NCBI GenBank assembly: GCA_021300455.1
Contig: JAJTDP010000003.1
Coordinates: forward strand, 1-64,000
Source of the DNA: Sediminibacterium sp.
GTDB taxonomy: Bacteria; Bacteroidota; Bacteroidia; Chitinophagales; Chitinophagaceae
Direction of reading: 5' to 3'
DNA: 64,000 nucleotides
Position numbers and translations under genes: made by a program. Shown here piece by piece: positions 46,885 through 57,280 of this stretch. The notes under the pieces were generated by a model that was not told where the DNA came from, did not search any database, and saw only the letters and a list, made by a program, of their open reading frames with translations. How positions within the stretch are numbered: position 1 is the first letter of the stretch; each line of letters starts with the position of its first letter.

Positions 46885-49335
46885 ATGAAAGGTATTTTTC
46901 TAACCGGATGCCTGCTTATCACTGCTACACTACTCTTTGGTCAAAACAAGGGTAATTTATCAGGCTGGGTGGTTGATAAAAATACCCAATTCCCCATTGC
47001 AGGAGTATCTGTTAAGATCTTAAATACTCCCTATTCCACTGTTACAGATAGCAATGGTAAATATGTTTTAAAATCAATTCCAACAGGCCAGTACCAAATA
47101 AGATTTATTTCGATAGGCTCTTACCCTCTTACCTTGTTTAATGTAATTGTGAGCTCCGGAAATGAAATAAGTAATACCATAGAATTAATTCCTGAGTCAT
47201 TTCAATTAGCAGAAGTAAGAGTAGGTGGTAATAGAAAAACGGTAAGGGCTGCTTCTTTAGAAACCCCATTAAGTGTTCAAAGATTAACTTCAGAAGAGAT
47301 CAAATCTAGTCCAGGTAGTAATTTTGATATTTCTAAAGTGGTACAGACTTTGCCAGGCGTTACAGGTTCTGCTTCCACAGGTGCGGGTTTTAGAAATGAT
47401 ATTATAGTAAGAGGTGGCGCCCCCAATGAAAACGTGTTTTATTTAGATGGAATAGAAATACCCGTCATTAATCATTTTAGTACGCAAGGAAGTGCGGGTG
47501 GCCCTCAAGGTATCTTGAATGTATCTTTTATTGATGAGGTTAAATTATCCTCTTCTGCATTTGATGCCAAATTCGATAATGCCCTTTCTTCCGTATTTGA
47601 GTTTAAACAAAAAAGAGGCAATTCAGATAAAATACAAGGAAATATAAGAATGGGTGCCACTGAAATTGCCAGTACCTTTGAAGGCCCTTTATCCAAAAAT
47701 GGGAAAACAACTTTTTTAGTTTCTGCAAGACGTAGTTATTTACAATATTTATTTTATGTATTAGACTTACCCATACGACCTAATTTCTGGGACTATCAGT
47801 TTAAAGTAACCCATACTATCGACCCTAAAACTACTTTAACCTTTATAGGCGTAGGCGCAATTGATGAATTTAAATTCGCAGCACCCAGGAATTCAACGCC
47901 TCAAAAAATTTATGCTTTAAATACCAGCCCTTCAATTAATCAATGGAGTTATACCCTAGGTGTTACTTTAAAACGATTAATTAAAAAAGGGTATTGGAAT
48001 TTAGCAATCAGTAAGAGTAACTTATATAATGTAAACGAAAAATATGAGGATAATTTAAATCCTGATAATGGAGAAAAAACATTTGATTATAATTCTAATG
48101 ACATTGTCAATAATTTAAGATGGGATATTTCAAAAAGTTTATTGGGGATTAAATTCACTACAGGCTTTAATATAGCAGACATTAATTATGACAATAGTAC
48201 CTATCAGGTGTTGAAATACAATAATCTATTCCCTAATAATGCCACCCCTAGTTTGGGAGACAAAGTTTTAATTAATTATAATTCAAGTTTTAATTATAAG
48301 AAGTATGGTGCTTTTTTCCAGATGGGAAAAAGAGCTTTTAATAATAGATTAGGCATTAGTGCGGGTATTAGAAAAGATGGCAATACTTTTACCAATACAG
48401 GTAATCAAATTATGCGTCAAATTTCGCCTAGAATAGGCCTGAGCTTAGTGTTAACCGATCAACTTACCTGGAATGCCTCTGTAGGAAAATACTTTAAATT
48501 AGCACCCAATACCGCTTTAGGTTTTAAAGACCGTTCAGGTAATTATTTAAATAGAGATGCAAATTATATAGGAAGCTTCCACTATGTTACAGGTTTTGAA
48601 TATCTACAATCAGAATCTACTCGATTTACAGCAGAAGTTTTTTATAAAAGATATAATGGCGTACCCATTAGTAATGAAAAAGGAATTAGTTTATCCAATT
48701 TAGGAGCAGACTTTAACATTTTAGGCAATGAAGATATTTCCACCATTGGTTTAGGCAGAAGCTATGGATATGAATTATTTGCACAACAAAAACTAACAAA
48801 ACGCTTTTTTGGAGTAGCTAGCTATAGTTTTTTTAGATCTGCCTATAACGATATTCAAGGAAAATACAGTCCTAGTTCTTGGGAAAATATACACTTAATT
48901 AGTTTGACGGGCGGTTATAAGTTTAATAGAAACTGGGAGTTAGGCATTAAATTCAGATATCAAGGTGGCGCGCCCTATACCCCTTATGATATGAATTTAA
49001 GTAAATTAAACTTCGCCACCTTGGGATCTGGCTTATTTGACTACTCTAAATTAAATACTTTAAGAAGTAGAGCCTTTCATTCAAGTGATTTTAGATTAGA
49101 TAAAAAATATAACTACAAAAAAACGACTTTTGATTTTTATATAGATATTTCAAATTGGTATGGTGCTAAAACCGTGTCTCCGCCTTACTATATTTTCGCT
49201 TACGAGGCAAATGGTAGCTTTAAAACAACCGATGGACTACCTCTTAAAAAAGATGGCTCTAATGGGGAGGCTTCTTTGTATGAAAACAAAACCATCTTTA
49301 TAACCCCTACAGTGGGCTTTATCTTCGAGTTCTAA
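46885..49335 (+). CDS. TonB-dependent receptor with N-terminal carboxypeptidase-regulatory-like domain
   Basis: GNLSGWVVDKNTQFPIAGVSVKILNT, plug VVQTLPGVTGSASTGAGFRNDIIVRGGAPNENVFYLDG, C-terminal beta strand GFIFEF. Confidence 0.93.
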   Translation: MKGIFLTGCLLITATLLFGQNKGNLSGWVVDKNTQFPIAGVSVKILNTPYSTVTDSNGKYVLKSIPTGQYQIRFISIGSYPLTLFNVIVSSGNEISNTIELIPESFQLAEVRVGGNRKTVRAASLETPLSVQRLTSEEIKSSPGSNFDISKVVQTLPGVTGSASTGAGFRNDIIVRGGAPNENVFYLDGIEIPVINHFSTQGSAGGPQGILNVSFIDEVKLSSSAFDAKFDNALSSVFEFKQKRGNSDKIQGNIRMGATEIASTFEGPLSKNGKTTFLVSARRSYLQYLFYVLDLPIRPNFWDYQFKVTHTIDPKTTLTFIGVGAIDEFKFAAPRNSTPQKIYALNTSPSINQWSYTLGVTLKRLIKKGYWNLAISKSNLYNVNEKYEDNLNPDNGEKTFDYNSNDIVNNLRWDISKSLLGIKFTTGFNIADINYDNSTYQVLKYNNLFPNNATPSLGDKVLINYNSSFNYKKYGAFFQMGKRAFNNRLGISAGIRKDGNTFTNTGNQIMRQISPRIGLSLVLTDQLTWNASVGKYFKLAPNTALGFKDRSGNYLNRDANYIGSFHYVTGFEYLQSESTRFTAEVFYKRYNGVPISNEKGISLSNLGADFNILGNEDISTIGLGRSYGYELFAQQKLTKRFFGVASYSFFRSAYNDIQGKYSPSSWENIHLISLTGGYKFNRNWELGIKFRYQGGAPYTPYDMNLSKLNFATLGSGLFDYSKLNTLRSRAFHSSDFRLDKKYNYKKTTFDFYIDISNWYGAKTVSPPYYIFAYEANGSFKTTDGLPLKKDGSNGEASLYENKTIFITPTVGFIFEF

Positions 49336-50237
49336 TTTATTTTTATTTGTGTACTGCGGTGCTGTTTCACTACCCTTCTCATTTGTATAAATACAGAAAT
49401 GATAATGCAAATAATACCTGCATAGAAACTAAATCCCAATTGTTTTTGCTCTTTAAAAAAGATAAAGGCTAAAATGATGCCATATACAGGCTCTAAATTT
49501 AAAGTTACATTTAATGTAAAAGCGCTAATATGCTTTAAAGAAGATAGCATAAGATGCGTTGACCATACAGTACATGCTATGGCTAATATTGCTAACCAAA
49601 ACCAGTCCATAGAGGTAGGTACTAAGCCTATAGGATTGAATCCTGTATTGAAACCTAGAAATACAATAAATGGCAGTAAAAATAATAAGCCCCCTGTCAT
49701 TTCATAGGATTGAATGGTTTGCACATCGATATGATTAGTAAATTGTTTGTTTATGATAGAAAAAATAGCAGCAAATAAGGCTGAAAATAAACCTACTATG
49801 ATACCTGTTCTAAATTGAGTATCAAAATGGAAAATAAATAGTATGCCCAGCAAACTTAATGCACCAATTAATATTTCACTCCATTGAATTTTGGCATGTT
49901 TCCAAAGCGGCTCTATCAAGGAGCTAAATAAACTTGTACTTGAAAAACAAACAAGTGCAATGGATACATTGGCTAGTTTAATACTTTGGTAAAAACAAAC
50001 CCAATGCAGTGCAATGATAGCACCTGTTCCAAGTAAAGAAAGCTTTGTTTTAAGATTGTAGAATTGTAAATTCTTTCTAAATAAAGTCAATATCCATAAA
50101 ATAATGACAGTCAAAAGTATTCGATAGAATACCAAGACCAATCCATTCAATTTAATTAAAAAACCTAATGGTCCAGTAAGTCCTGCTAAGAAAACAAAAA
50201 TATGAAGTTGAACTAAGGCCTTCTTAAAAGTTGACAC
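49332..50237 (-). CDS. EamA/DMT-superfamily transporter
   Basis: 10-TM pattern, ALHWVCFYQSIKLANVSIALVCFSSTSLFSSLIEPL, LNLEPVYGIILAFIFFKEQ. Confidence 0.92.
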   Translation of the reverse strand: MSTFKKALVQLHIFVFLAGLTGPLGFLIKLNGLVLVFYRILLTVIILWILTLFRKNLQFYNLKTKLSLLGTGAIIALHWVCFYQSIKLANVSIALVCFSSTSLFSSLIEPLWKHAKIQWSEILIGALSLLGILFIFHFDTQFRTGIIVGLFSALFAAIFSIINKQFTNHIDVQTIQSYEMTGGLLFLLPFIVFLGFNTGFNPIGLVPTSMDWFWLAILAIACTVWSTHLMLSSLKHISAFTLNVTLNLEPVYGIILAFIFFKEQKQLGFSFYAGIICIIISVFIQMRRVVKQHRSTQIKIN

Positions 50238-50979
50238 GAATACGTTTTATCAGTTTAACGAAGTTGCCTGTAGCAGACTGCCACTGCATATTCAATACGC
50301 CTAACATAGCTTCTTTAATAATACCTTTTGTCATTTTACTAACTCCTATTTTTCTATCAACAAATGTAATAGGTACTTCCTTTATTTTATAGCCCAATTT
50401 CCAAGCTGCAAATTTCATTTCAATTTGGAAGGCATAACCAATAAATTGAATAGCGTCCAAATTGATATCGGCTAGCACTTTATTTTTATAACATATAAAA
50501 CCTGCTGTAGGATCCTTAATAGGCATTCCTGTAATTAATCTTGTATAGGCCGATCCTCCTAGTGAATAAATTCTTCTATCAATTGGCCAGTTTTCAGTTT
50601 CACCCCCTCTAACATATCTACTGCCAATAGAAACATCTGCCCCTTTCTCTTCACAAGCAGCTAATAGTTTGTCTAAATCATTGGGATTATGAGAAAAATC
50701 GGCGTCCATCTCAAATATATAATCGTAATTTTTTTCTAAAGCCCATTTAAAACCTTGAATATAGGCAGTACCTAATCCTTGTTTGCCTGGTCGCTTTAAA
50801 ATAAATAATCGGTCTAAGAATTTGCCGAATAAGGCTTCAACAATAGCCGCTGTTCCATCGGGTGAATTGTCATCAATGATTAGGACATGATAATCTGAAG
50901 AGAGACCAAGCACTGCATGTAAAATGGCAGAGACATTCTCTTTTTCATTGTAGGTAGGTATTAAAACAATTTTTTTCAC
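50224..50979 (-). CDS. polyprenol monophosphomannose synthase-like glycosyltransferase (GT2)
   Basis: VLIPTYNEKENVSAILHAVL, IDDNSPDGTA, FEMDADFSHNPNDL, GSRYVRGGETENWP. Confidence 0.94.
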   Translation of the reverse strand: MKKIVLIPTYNEKENVSAILHAVLGLSSDYHVLIIDDNSPDGTAAIVEALFGKFLDRLFILKRPGKQGLGTAYIQGFKWALEKNYDYIFEMDADFSHNPNDLDKLLAACEEKGADVSIGSRYVRGGETENWPIDRRIYSLGGSAYTRLITGMPIKDPTAGFICYKNKVLADINLDAIQFIGYAFQIEMKFAAWKLGYKIKEVPITFVDRKIGVSKMTKGIIKEAMLGVLNMQWQSATGNFVKLIKRIRVNF

Positions 50980-51033
50980 TATAACTGGGGGCTATTCGTA
51001 TAAAATTACGAAAAAAAGGCAAAATGGGTTAGC

Positions 51034-51714
51034 CTACTTATGCAGAATAGATTTATTCATGATTTCTGTCAATTTTTGCTTGGTATGAAGGGCAAAATCG
51101 CCTTTCATCATCCAATCATAGTATTGCGGCTCCTCCTTAAGTACTTGAGTTACAGGCTTCCCTTTGTGCTTACCGAAATTAAATACTTCTACCCCATTTT
51201 CAAAGACAAAACGGCGTGCAAAATCAATAATTTCATCTTCTCCTGTAAATTTCACAATAGATTCTACAGAATTCCCAATTTGTGGGTATTTCTCTAACTG
51301 AGCTTCCAAAATTTCCCAGGTGGCAGTAGCATCCACTTCAGCACTATGTGCATCTTCTAAATTCTTATTGCAATAAAATTTATAGGCCGCTGTAAGTGTT
51401 CTTTGCTCCATCATATGAAACACTTTCTGAACATCTAATAATTTACGGGTTTCAATATCGGCGTATTGTTTTACTTCGTTGGCTATTTGCTTGAAAGTAG
51501 GTGCGTCTTTCAGCATTTCATCAGAAATACCATGCACATCAGATGCAGCCTTTGGAATAGGCATTTCTGGATTTACTAATTTTCTTTTTACTTGTTTAGT
51601 CCCATCTGGCATAATTTTTACAATAGCAATTTCTACAATTCTATCTGTACTAACATTAATACCTGTAGTTTCTAGATCAATAAAACAAATAGCCCTATTT
51701 AGTTGTAAACGCAT
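51034..51714 (-). CDS. 3'-5' exonuclease (DnaQ-like, DNA pol III epsilon family)
   Basis: CFIDLETTGINVSTDRIVEIAIVKI, DVHGISDEML, NLEDAHSAEVDATATWEIL. Confidence 0.92.
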   Translation of the reverse strand: MRLQLNRAICFIDLETTGINVSTDRIVEIAIVKIMPDGTKQVKRKLVNPEMPIPKAASDVHGISDEMLKDAPTFKQIANEVKQYADIETRKLLDVQKVFHMMEQRTLTAAYKFYCNKNLEDAHSAEVDATATWEILEAQLEKYPQIGNSVESIVKFTGEDEIIDFARRFVFENGVEVFNFGKHKGKPVTQVLKEEPQYYDWMMKGDFALHTKQKLTEIMNKSILHK

Positions 51715-51796
51715 ATAAATTATTATAAGTGTAAAGTTAGTTAATCTTAGTAACTAAAATCAGGATTAGATATTTATTTAGTTCCATTTTAATGCT

Positions 51797-51804
51797 TAAA
51801 TTTG
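51797..51804 (+). promoter_or_regulatory. candidate -7 element for ytxJ
   Basis: TAAATTTG 18 nt upstream of ATG 51823. Confidence 0.55.
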
Positions 51805-51822
51805 TATCCAAACTTAGACCTC

Positions 51823-52158
51823 ATGCAATGGAATCCTATCATAGATAGCAAGCAGCTTATAGAAATTAAAGCTGCCTCTTTTACCAAACCTCAATTGATT
51901 TTAAAACATAGTACAACTTGTAGTATTAGCAAAATGGCCTTGGCTAGATTAGAAAGAGCTGATACACCTAATAATGTAGATTTTCACTATTTAGACCTCA
52001 TGATCTATAGAAATATTTCAAAAGAAATTGCCGAAAGTTTTGATGTGTCGCACGAATCACCTCAAGTATTATTAATTAAAAATGGTCATTGTGTTTACGA
52101 CGAAAGTCATGGAGGTATTCAAATGGAAGAAATAGAAGAGCAGGCATTACAGGCTTAA
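51823..52158 (+). CDS. ytxJ: bacillithiol-system redox-active protein YtxJ
   Basis: LILKHSTTCSISKMALARLER, HESPQVLLIKNGHCVYDESHGGI. Confidence 0.88.
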   Translation: MQWNPIIDSKQLIEIKAASFTKPQLILKHSTTCSISKMALARLERADTPNNVDFHYLDLMIYRNISKEIAESFDVSHESPQVLLIKNGHCVYDESHGGIQMEEIEEQALQA

Positions 52159-52164
52159 TAAATT

Positions 52165-53346
52165 TTATACAAGCTCAATTACCATTGCTGAAGCCCCTCC
52201 TCCTCCATTACAAATTGCGGCCGCTCCATATTTTGCTTTATTCTTTTTAAGAATATGAATTAAGCTTACAATAATTCTGGCACCACTGCAACCCAAAGGA
52301 TGACCCAATGCCACTGCTCCACCATGCACATTTACTTTAACAGGGTCTATTTTTAAAATTTCTGTATTCACAATTCCTACTACAGAGAAGGCTTCGTTGA
52401 ATTCAAAAAATTGAATATCGTTTATTGTTAAATTAGCTTTTTGTAAAGCTTTAGGCAATGCTAGTGATGGTGAAGTGGTAAACCATTTTGGATCTTGTTC
52501 TGCATCGGCAAAACTTTTTATAATAGCAATGGGTTTAATACCTAATTCTTTTGCTTTTTCAGCGCTCATTAATACCACTGCAGCTGCTCCATCATTCATA
52601 GTACTTGCATTGGCTGCAGTAACAGTTCCTTCCTTACTAAATGCAGGGTTTAATTGAGGTAATTTTTCAAAATTTACTTTAGAAGGCTCTTCATCTTTAT
52701 CTATAATAATGGCTGCTCCTTTTTTCTGTGGAATTTCAACAGGAACAATTTCATCTTTAAACCAACCATTTTCAATAGCAGCTTGCGCTTTTTTATAACT
52801 ATTCACTGCAAAAGCGTCTTGGGCTTCTCTACTTACATTGTATTTGGTGGCACAAGTATCTGCAAAATTACCCATGGCTACTTTATCGTATACATCTACT
52901 AAGCCATCTTTCGCTAATCCATCCTGCATTACCGTATCTCCGTATTTATTACCCCATCTTTGAGTCGTGCTATAAAATGGAACATTACTCATACTTTCCA
53001 TACCCCCTGCTATAATAATATCGGCATCCCCTAAAATAATATTTTGAGCAGCTATAGCAATGGATTTCATTCCACTTGCACATACTTTATTAATAGTGGT
53101 ACATATAACTTTATCGGGAAGCCCAGCCGCTTTAGCCGCCTGTCTTGCTGGAGCCTGACCCAGTCCTGCTTGAATAACAGAACCCATGATTACCTCATCT
53201 ACTAATTCTTTAGATAATCCAGCTTGCTCTAATGCCCCTTTAATGGCAATACCTCCTAAGGCTGTAGCGGTTAATGAACTTAAGGCTCCTCCAAAAGAAC
53301 CAATGGGTGTTCTTACTGCTGAAACGATATAGACTTCCTTATTCAT
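52165..53346 (-). CDS. acetyl-CoA C-acyltransferase (thiolase)
   Basis: TINKVCASGMKSIAIAAQNI, GGMESMSNVPF, HGGAVALGHPLGCSGARI, CNGGGGASAMVIE. Confidence 0.97.
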   Translation of the reverse strand: MNKEVYIVSAVRTPIGSFGGALSSLTATALGGIAIKGALEQAGLSKELVDEVIMGSVIQAGLGQAPARQAAKAAGLPDKVICTTINKVCASGMKSIAIAAQNIILGDADIIIAGGMESMSNVPFYSTTQRWGNKYGDTVMQDGLAKDGLVDVYDKVAMGNFADTCATKYNVSREAQDAFAVNSYKKAQAAIENGWFKDEIVPVEIPQKKGAAIIIDKDEEPSKVNFEKLPQLNPAFSKEGTVTAANASTMNDGAAAVVLMSAEKAKELGIKPIAIIKSFADAEQDPKWFTTSPSLALPKALQKANLTINDIQFFEFNEAFSVVGIVNTEILKIDPVKVNVHGGAVALGHPLGCSGARIIVSLIHILKKNKAKYGAAAICNGGGGASAMVIELV

Positions 53347-53426
53347 ACTTAAAAATTTAATTAATCTAACCTATAAAATACATGTTTACTAATATATGCT
53401 TACTAATACATTTACTTTTAATACAC

Positions 53427-54308
53427 TTATGTAGTAGGCAATACTTCAGTTGGAGTATCTACTTTAGTCTCTGGTATTAAATGAATGCCATCTGCTTCAA
53501 TGCTTATTAATTTTAATTTATAGAGCATACCTACATTCATTTTAAAAGCTTTTTTACTCATGCCAAAAAAAGCATAAATATCATCTGGGGCCGATTTATC
53601 GTGGTAAGGTAAAAATCCCTTATGCGATTTTAGCAAACTCATAATTTTTTGGTTATCGTCCGCTAATTTTTCTCCACCTTGCTTACCTAAGCCAATATCT
53701 AATTTATTATCTTCTCTAATTTTCTTTACAAAGGCTTCGTCAATAAATTGACCAATATGTAAATGTGTAAATACTTCATTTTTATAAACAAGTCCTTGAT
53801 GCACTTGATTCACAATCACTACATAACCAATTTCCGATTCTCTATACACTTGTATTTTAACTTTCTCCCCTTCTTTAACCGTTAAAATATCGTTGCTAAT
53901 TTGTTTGTCAATTTTTTCTGTAGCGGCTACTCTCCCCGTTTGTGCATCTATATATAATTTCACTAAATACTTTCCACCCAAGCGCATAGTCGATAATTGC
54001 TGAGAAACTGGCACAAATAAATCTTTCATTAATCCCCAATCTAAAAAAGCACCTTGAGAAGTAACTTCTACTACTTTTAAAGCAGCAATATCACCCACCA
54101 CTGCAAAGGGTTCTTGGGTAGTGGCAATTAGTCTATTATCAGAATCGTGGTATACAAATACACTAATGGTATCACCAATTTGTAAACCTGAAGGCACAAA
54201 ACGTTTAGGAAGTAAAATACCTTCCCCACCATCATCCATATAAAAACCAAAATCAACTTTTCGGTCTACACGCATCAAATTAAACTGACCTACATTTATG
54301 GTTGACAT
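53427..54308 (-). CDS. S1-like RNA-binding protein, CvfB family
   Basis: GILLPKRFVPSGLQIGDTISVFVYHDSDNRLIATT; ALKVVEVTSQGAFLDWGLMKDLFVP. Confidence 0.92.
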   Translation of the reverse strand: MSTINVGQFNLMRVDRKVDFGFYMDDGGEGILLPKRFVPSGLQIGDTISVFVYHDSDNRLIATTQEPFAVVGDIAALKVVEVTSQGAFLDWGLMKDLFVPVSQQLSTMRLGGKYLVKLYIDAQTGRVAATEKIDKQISNDILTVKEGEKVKIQVYRESEIGYVVIVNQVHQGLVYKNEVFTHLHIGQFIDEAFVKKIREDNKLDIGLGKQGGEKLADDNQKIMSLLKSHKGFLPYHDKSAPDDIYAFFGMSKKAFKMNVGMLYKLKLISIEADGIHLIPETKVDTPTEVLPTT

Positions 54309-54323
54309 GCTTTCTATTTTAAA

Positions 54324-56846
54324 TTAAAACAATTCTGGTTGTGTATCGTTAGGGTCTTTTATAACTACTTTATTCTCCCAATTCATTTCTACAGTTTTAG
54401 AGTAGTCTACTAATTTAGTACCAATGGCTTTCCAACCCATCACATCTACCATCTTACTCACTTTAAACTTCGTCTTTCTTAATTGAGTACCTCTGCCCGT
54501 ATTAACAGCTAATATGGGTTCTGCAAATGTTGACACGGCCTCCACATAATTTTCATTCCCTTCTTTGATAAATGAGAATGGTGTTTTTAAGGTAGTAGTT
54601 TCAATAAGGAAACGTTTGATATTAAACTGCAACTTTTCTTTATCTAAATAAACAGCGGTTACAATTTTTGCTGGATCAAACTTCTCCATAAAAATTACTT
54701 TTTCTGGATCAAATCTTTGACTTTGTTCTGTATCGGTTACTTCATAATTACCATCCTTGGTAATGACTAATAACTTCTCATCCTCAAAGGTACCCAAATA
54801 AATGCCTTTCTCCTCTGTATTTAAACGGCCAAACTTATCATCAAACCATAATTTACGGCCTGTTAAGGTACTTTTTCCTGCTTCTTTAAGCTTTATGGCT
54901 TTTACAGGATACTTCGTAACCTGATTACCCACACTACTTCTTCCTTTCACTTCTAGGGTATCAAAGAAAAAGTCAAACTCTTTTATACGCGCCGAGCAGT
55001 TGGGGCTTAATATCACTTTCACCGATTCCGCTTCCCCATTCATATTCACCGACATATAATGCACTTTCGACTTCTCCGTACTCTTGGCTAAAAAATATTC
55101 TTTATCACGAGTAACACCAGTAACATTAAAGCGTTTTGAATATGTAATGCCAGAAGCACCGTCGGAATACACCATATTATAAGTAGTGCGTTCGTCGTTT
55201 TTCTGAAAGACAGCTGCATGAATGATATCTTTTCCAATAAATACTTTATCAGAAACTTTTACCACTTTCATCACACCCGACTTTGCGAATGCTATAATAT
55301 CATCATAGTCGGTACAATCAAATAAGAACTCATCTTTCTTTAAGCTAGTTCCCACAAAACCTTCTGCTCTATTAACGTATAATTTAGTATTGGCAATAGC
55401 TACTTGCTTCACTTGAATGGTATCGAATTCTTTAATTTCTGTTTTACGCTCCTTGCCCTTACCATATTTTTTAGCTAGGTTCTCATAATAAGCCACGCAA
55501 TAGTCCACTAAATTGGCTAAATGATTTTTTACTTCTCTTATCTCTTCCTCAATAGTTTTAATTTGCGCATTTAACTCGTCAATATCTAGTTTGTAAATTC
55601 TTCTAACGGGTTTGTCAGTTAATTTTAAAATATCGGCTCTTTCAATAGGTTTTTTAAACTTCTTTTTAAAAGGTTGGAAGGCCTCATCAATAGCATCAAT
55701 CACTTTATCCCAGCTCGCATGTTTCTTCTCTAATTCTTTGTAAATCTTCTCTTCAAAGAATATTTTTTCTAAACTGGTAAAATGCCATTTATCTTCTAAT
55801 TCTTTTAATTGAATTTTTAATTCTAATTCTAATAAGCCCTTGGTATGGTCTACCGAATGACGCAGTAAATCAGATGCGCCTAAAAATTGAGGTCTTTGAT
55901 TAACAATTACGCAGGCATTAGGTGAGATACTTATTTCACAATCGGTAAAGGCATATAAAGCATCAATAGTAATATCAGGTGAAATGCCTGTGGCTAAATC
56001 AATTTGAATTTCTACTTCAGCAGCCGTTACATCGGTTACCTTTTTTATTTTAATTTTACCTTGGTCATTGGCCTTGGTAATACTTTCCATGAGTTGAGTC
56101 GTGGTCACACCATAAGGAACGTCTTTAATAACTAAAGTTTTCTTATCAAAGTCTTCAATATGTGCTCTTACTCTTACTTTGCTACCTCTTCTTCCATCAT
56201 TATAATTACTAGCATCAATCATACCCCCTGTTTGAAAATCGGGTAATAATAGAAACTTCTTTCCTCTTAAATGTTTAATAGCAGCATCGGTAAGCTCAAT
56301 AAAATTATGCGGTAAAATTTTAGTAGATAAACCTACCGCAATACCATCAGCACCCTGTGCTAATAATAAAGGAAACTTCATGGGAAGTGTTACCGGTTCT
56401 TGCTTGCGGCCATCATAACTTAAAGCCCAATCGGTGGTTTTACCATTAAAGGCTACCTCCAAAGCAAACTTGCTTAAACGCGCTTCAATATATCTAGCTG
56501 CTGCTGCATCATCTCCTGTTCTAACATCACCCCAGTTACCTTGGGTTTCAACTAGCATATCTTTTTGACCAATATTGACCAAGGCATCTCCAATACTTGC
56601 ATCTCCATGCGGATGATACTGCATACTTTGTCCAATAATATTGGCCACTTTATTAAACCTGCCATCATCCATTTCTTTCATGGCATGTAAAATTCTGCGT
56701 TGCACTGGTTTTAATCCATCTTCAATAGCAGGCACAGCACGTTCTAATATTACATAAGAAGCATATTCTAAGAACCAATTTTTATATTGGCCTTGAACAC
56801 CTGATTCATTTTCTGTAACCCTAGTTAAATTTTTCTCTTTTGCCAT
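54324..56846 (-). CDS. parC: DNA topoisomerase IV subunit A / GyrA-like
   Basis: YASYVILERAVPAIEDGLKPVQRRILHAM, YHPHGDASIGDALV, GDDAAAARYIEARLSK; parE-like gene upstream. Confidence 0.94.
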   Translation of the reverse strand: MAKEKNLTRVTENESGVQGQYKNWFLEYASYVILERAVPAIEDGLKPVQRRILHAMKEMDDGRFNKVANIIGQSMQYHPHGDASIGDALVNIGQKDMLVETQGNWGDVRTGDDAAAARYIEARLSKFALEVAFNGKTTDWALSYDGRKQEPVTLPMKFPLLLAQGADGIAVGLSTKILPHNFIELTDAAIKHLRGKKFLLLPDFQTGGMIDASNYNDGRRGSKVRVRAHIEDFDKKTLVIKDVPYGVTTTQLMESITKANDQGKIKIKKVTDVTAAEVEIQIDLATGISPDITIDALYAFTDCEISISPNACVIVNQRPQFLGASDLLRHSVDHTKGLLELELKIQLKELEDKWHFTSLEKIFFEEKIYKELEKKHASWDKVIDAIDEAFQPFKKKFKKPIERADILKLTDKPVRRIYKLDIDELNAQIKTIEEEIREVKNHLANLVDYCVAYYENLAKKYGKGKERKTEIKEFDTIQVKQVAIANTKLYVNRAEGFVGTSLKKDEFLFDCTDYDDIIAFAKSGVMKVVKVSDKVFIGKDIIHAAVFQKNDERTTYNMVYSDGASGITYSKRFNVTGVTRDKEYFLAKSTEKSKVHYMSVNMNGEAESVKVILSPNCSARIKEFDFFFDTLEVKGRSSVGNQVTKYPVKAIKLKEAGKSTLTGRKLWFDDKFGRLNTEEKGIYLGTFEDEKLLVITKDGNYEVTDTEQSQRFDPEKVIFMEKFDPAKIVTAVYLDKEKLQFNIKRFLIETTTLKTPFSFIKEGNENYVEAVSTFAEPILAVNTGRGTQLRKTKFKVSKMVDVMGWKAIGTKLVDYSKTVEMNWENKVVIKDPNDTQPELF

Positions 56847-56858
56847 ATTTTATCTTCA

Positions 56859-57227
56859 TTAGAGACGGTAAGTATCTTCACTACCATCTACTAAACTATT
56901 TAATTCTATAAAAATAATATCTGTTAACGCCTTTACTTCATGCCAAACATTGGCCTCAATAATCACTCTTGAAGGCGCTTCAATAGTGATGGTATCTGAT
57001 ACATTGGTCTCTAAATTCTTCCAGTTCATTGTAATAGATCCCTGTACTAGTAACATTTCTTCAGGGTTTTTGCCTGGCGACTTCCCTTTGTGATAATGTT
57101 GCCCACTTATAGTACCTGCCTTTCTATACACCAATAAAAACTCTCCTGTTCTATCGGTGCTAAAATAATGAAGGGCACCACGCTCATCAATTGCTTTTAC
57201 ATCTATTTTAGAAACGCTTACACTCAT
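56859..57227 (-). CDS. small cupin-fold protein
   Basis: GTISGQHYHKGKSPGKNPEEMLLVQGSITMNWKN...IIEANVWHEVKAL. Confidence 0.75.
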   Translation of the reverse strand: MSVSVSKIDVKAIDERGALHYFSTDRTGEFLLVYRKAGTISGQHYHKGKSPGKNPEEMLLVQGSITMNWKNLETNVSDTITIEAPSRVIIEANVWHEVKALTDIIFIELNSLVDGSEDTYRL

Positions 57228-57280
57228 TTTATTATTTTAAAGAACAATTATCTGATCAAATTTTAGTACTATTTATTTCC

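Noticed and set aside
53360-53430. Short repeats of tactaata(c/t)a upstream of the thiolase start
   Set aside because: AT-rich low-complexity sequence; no clear spacing or structure.
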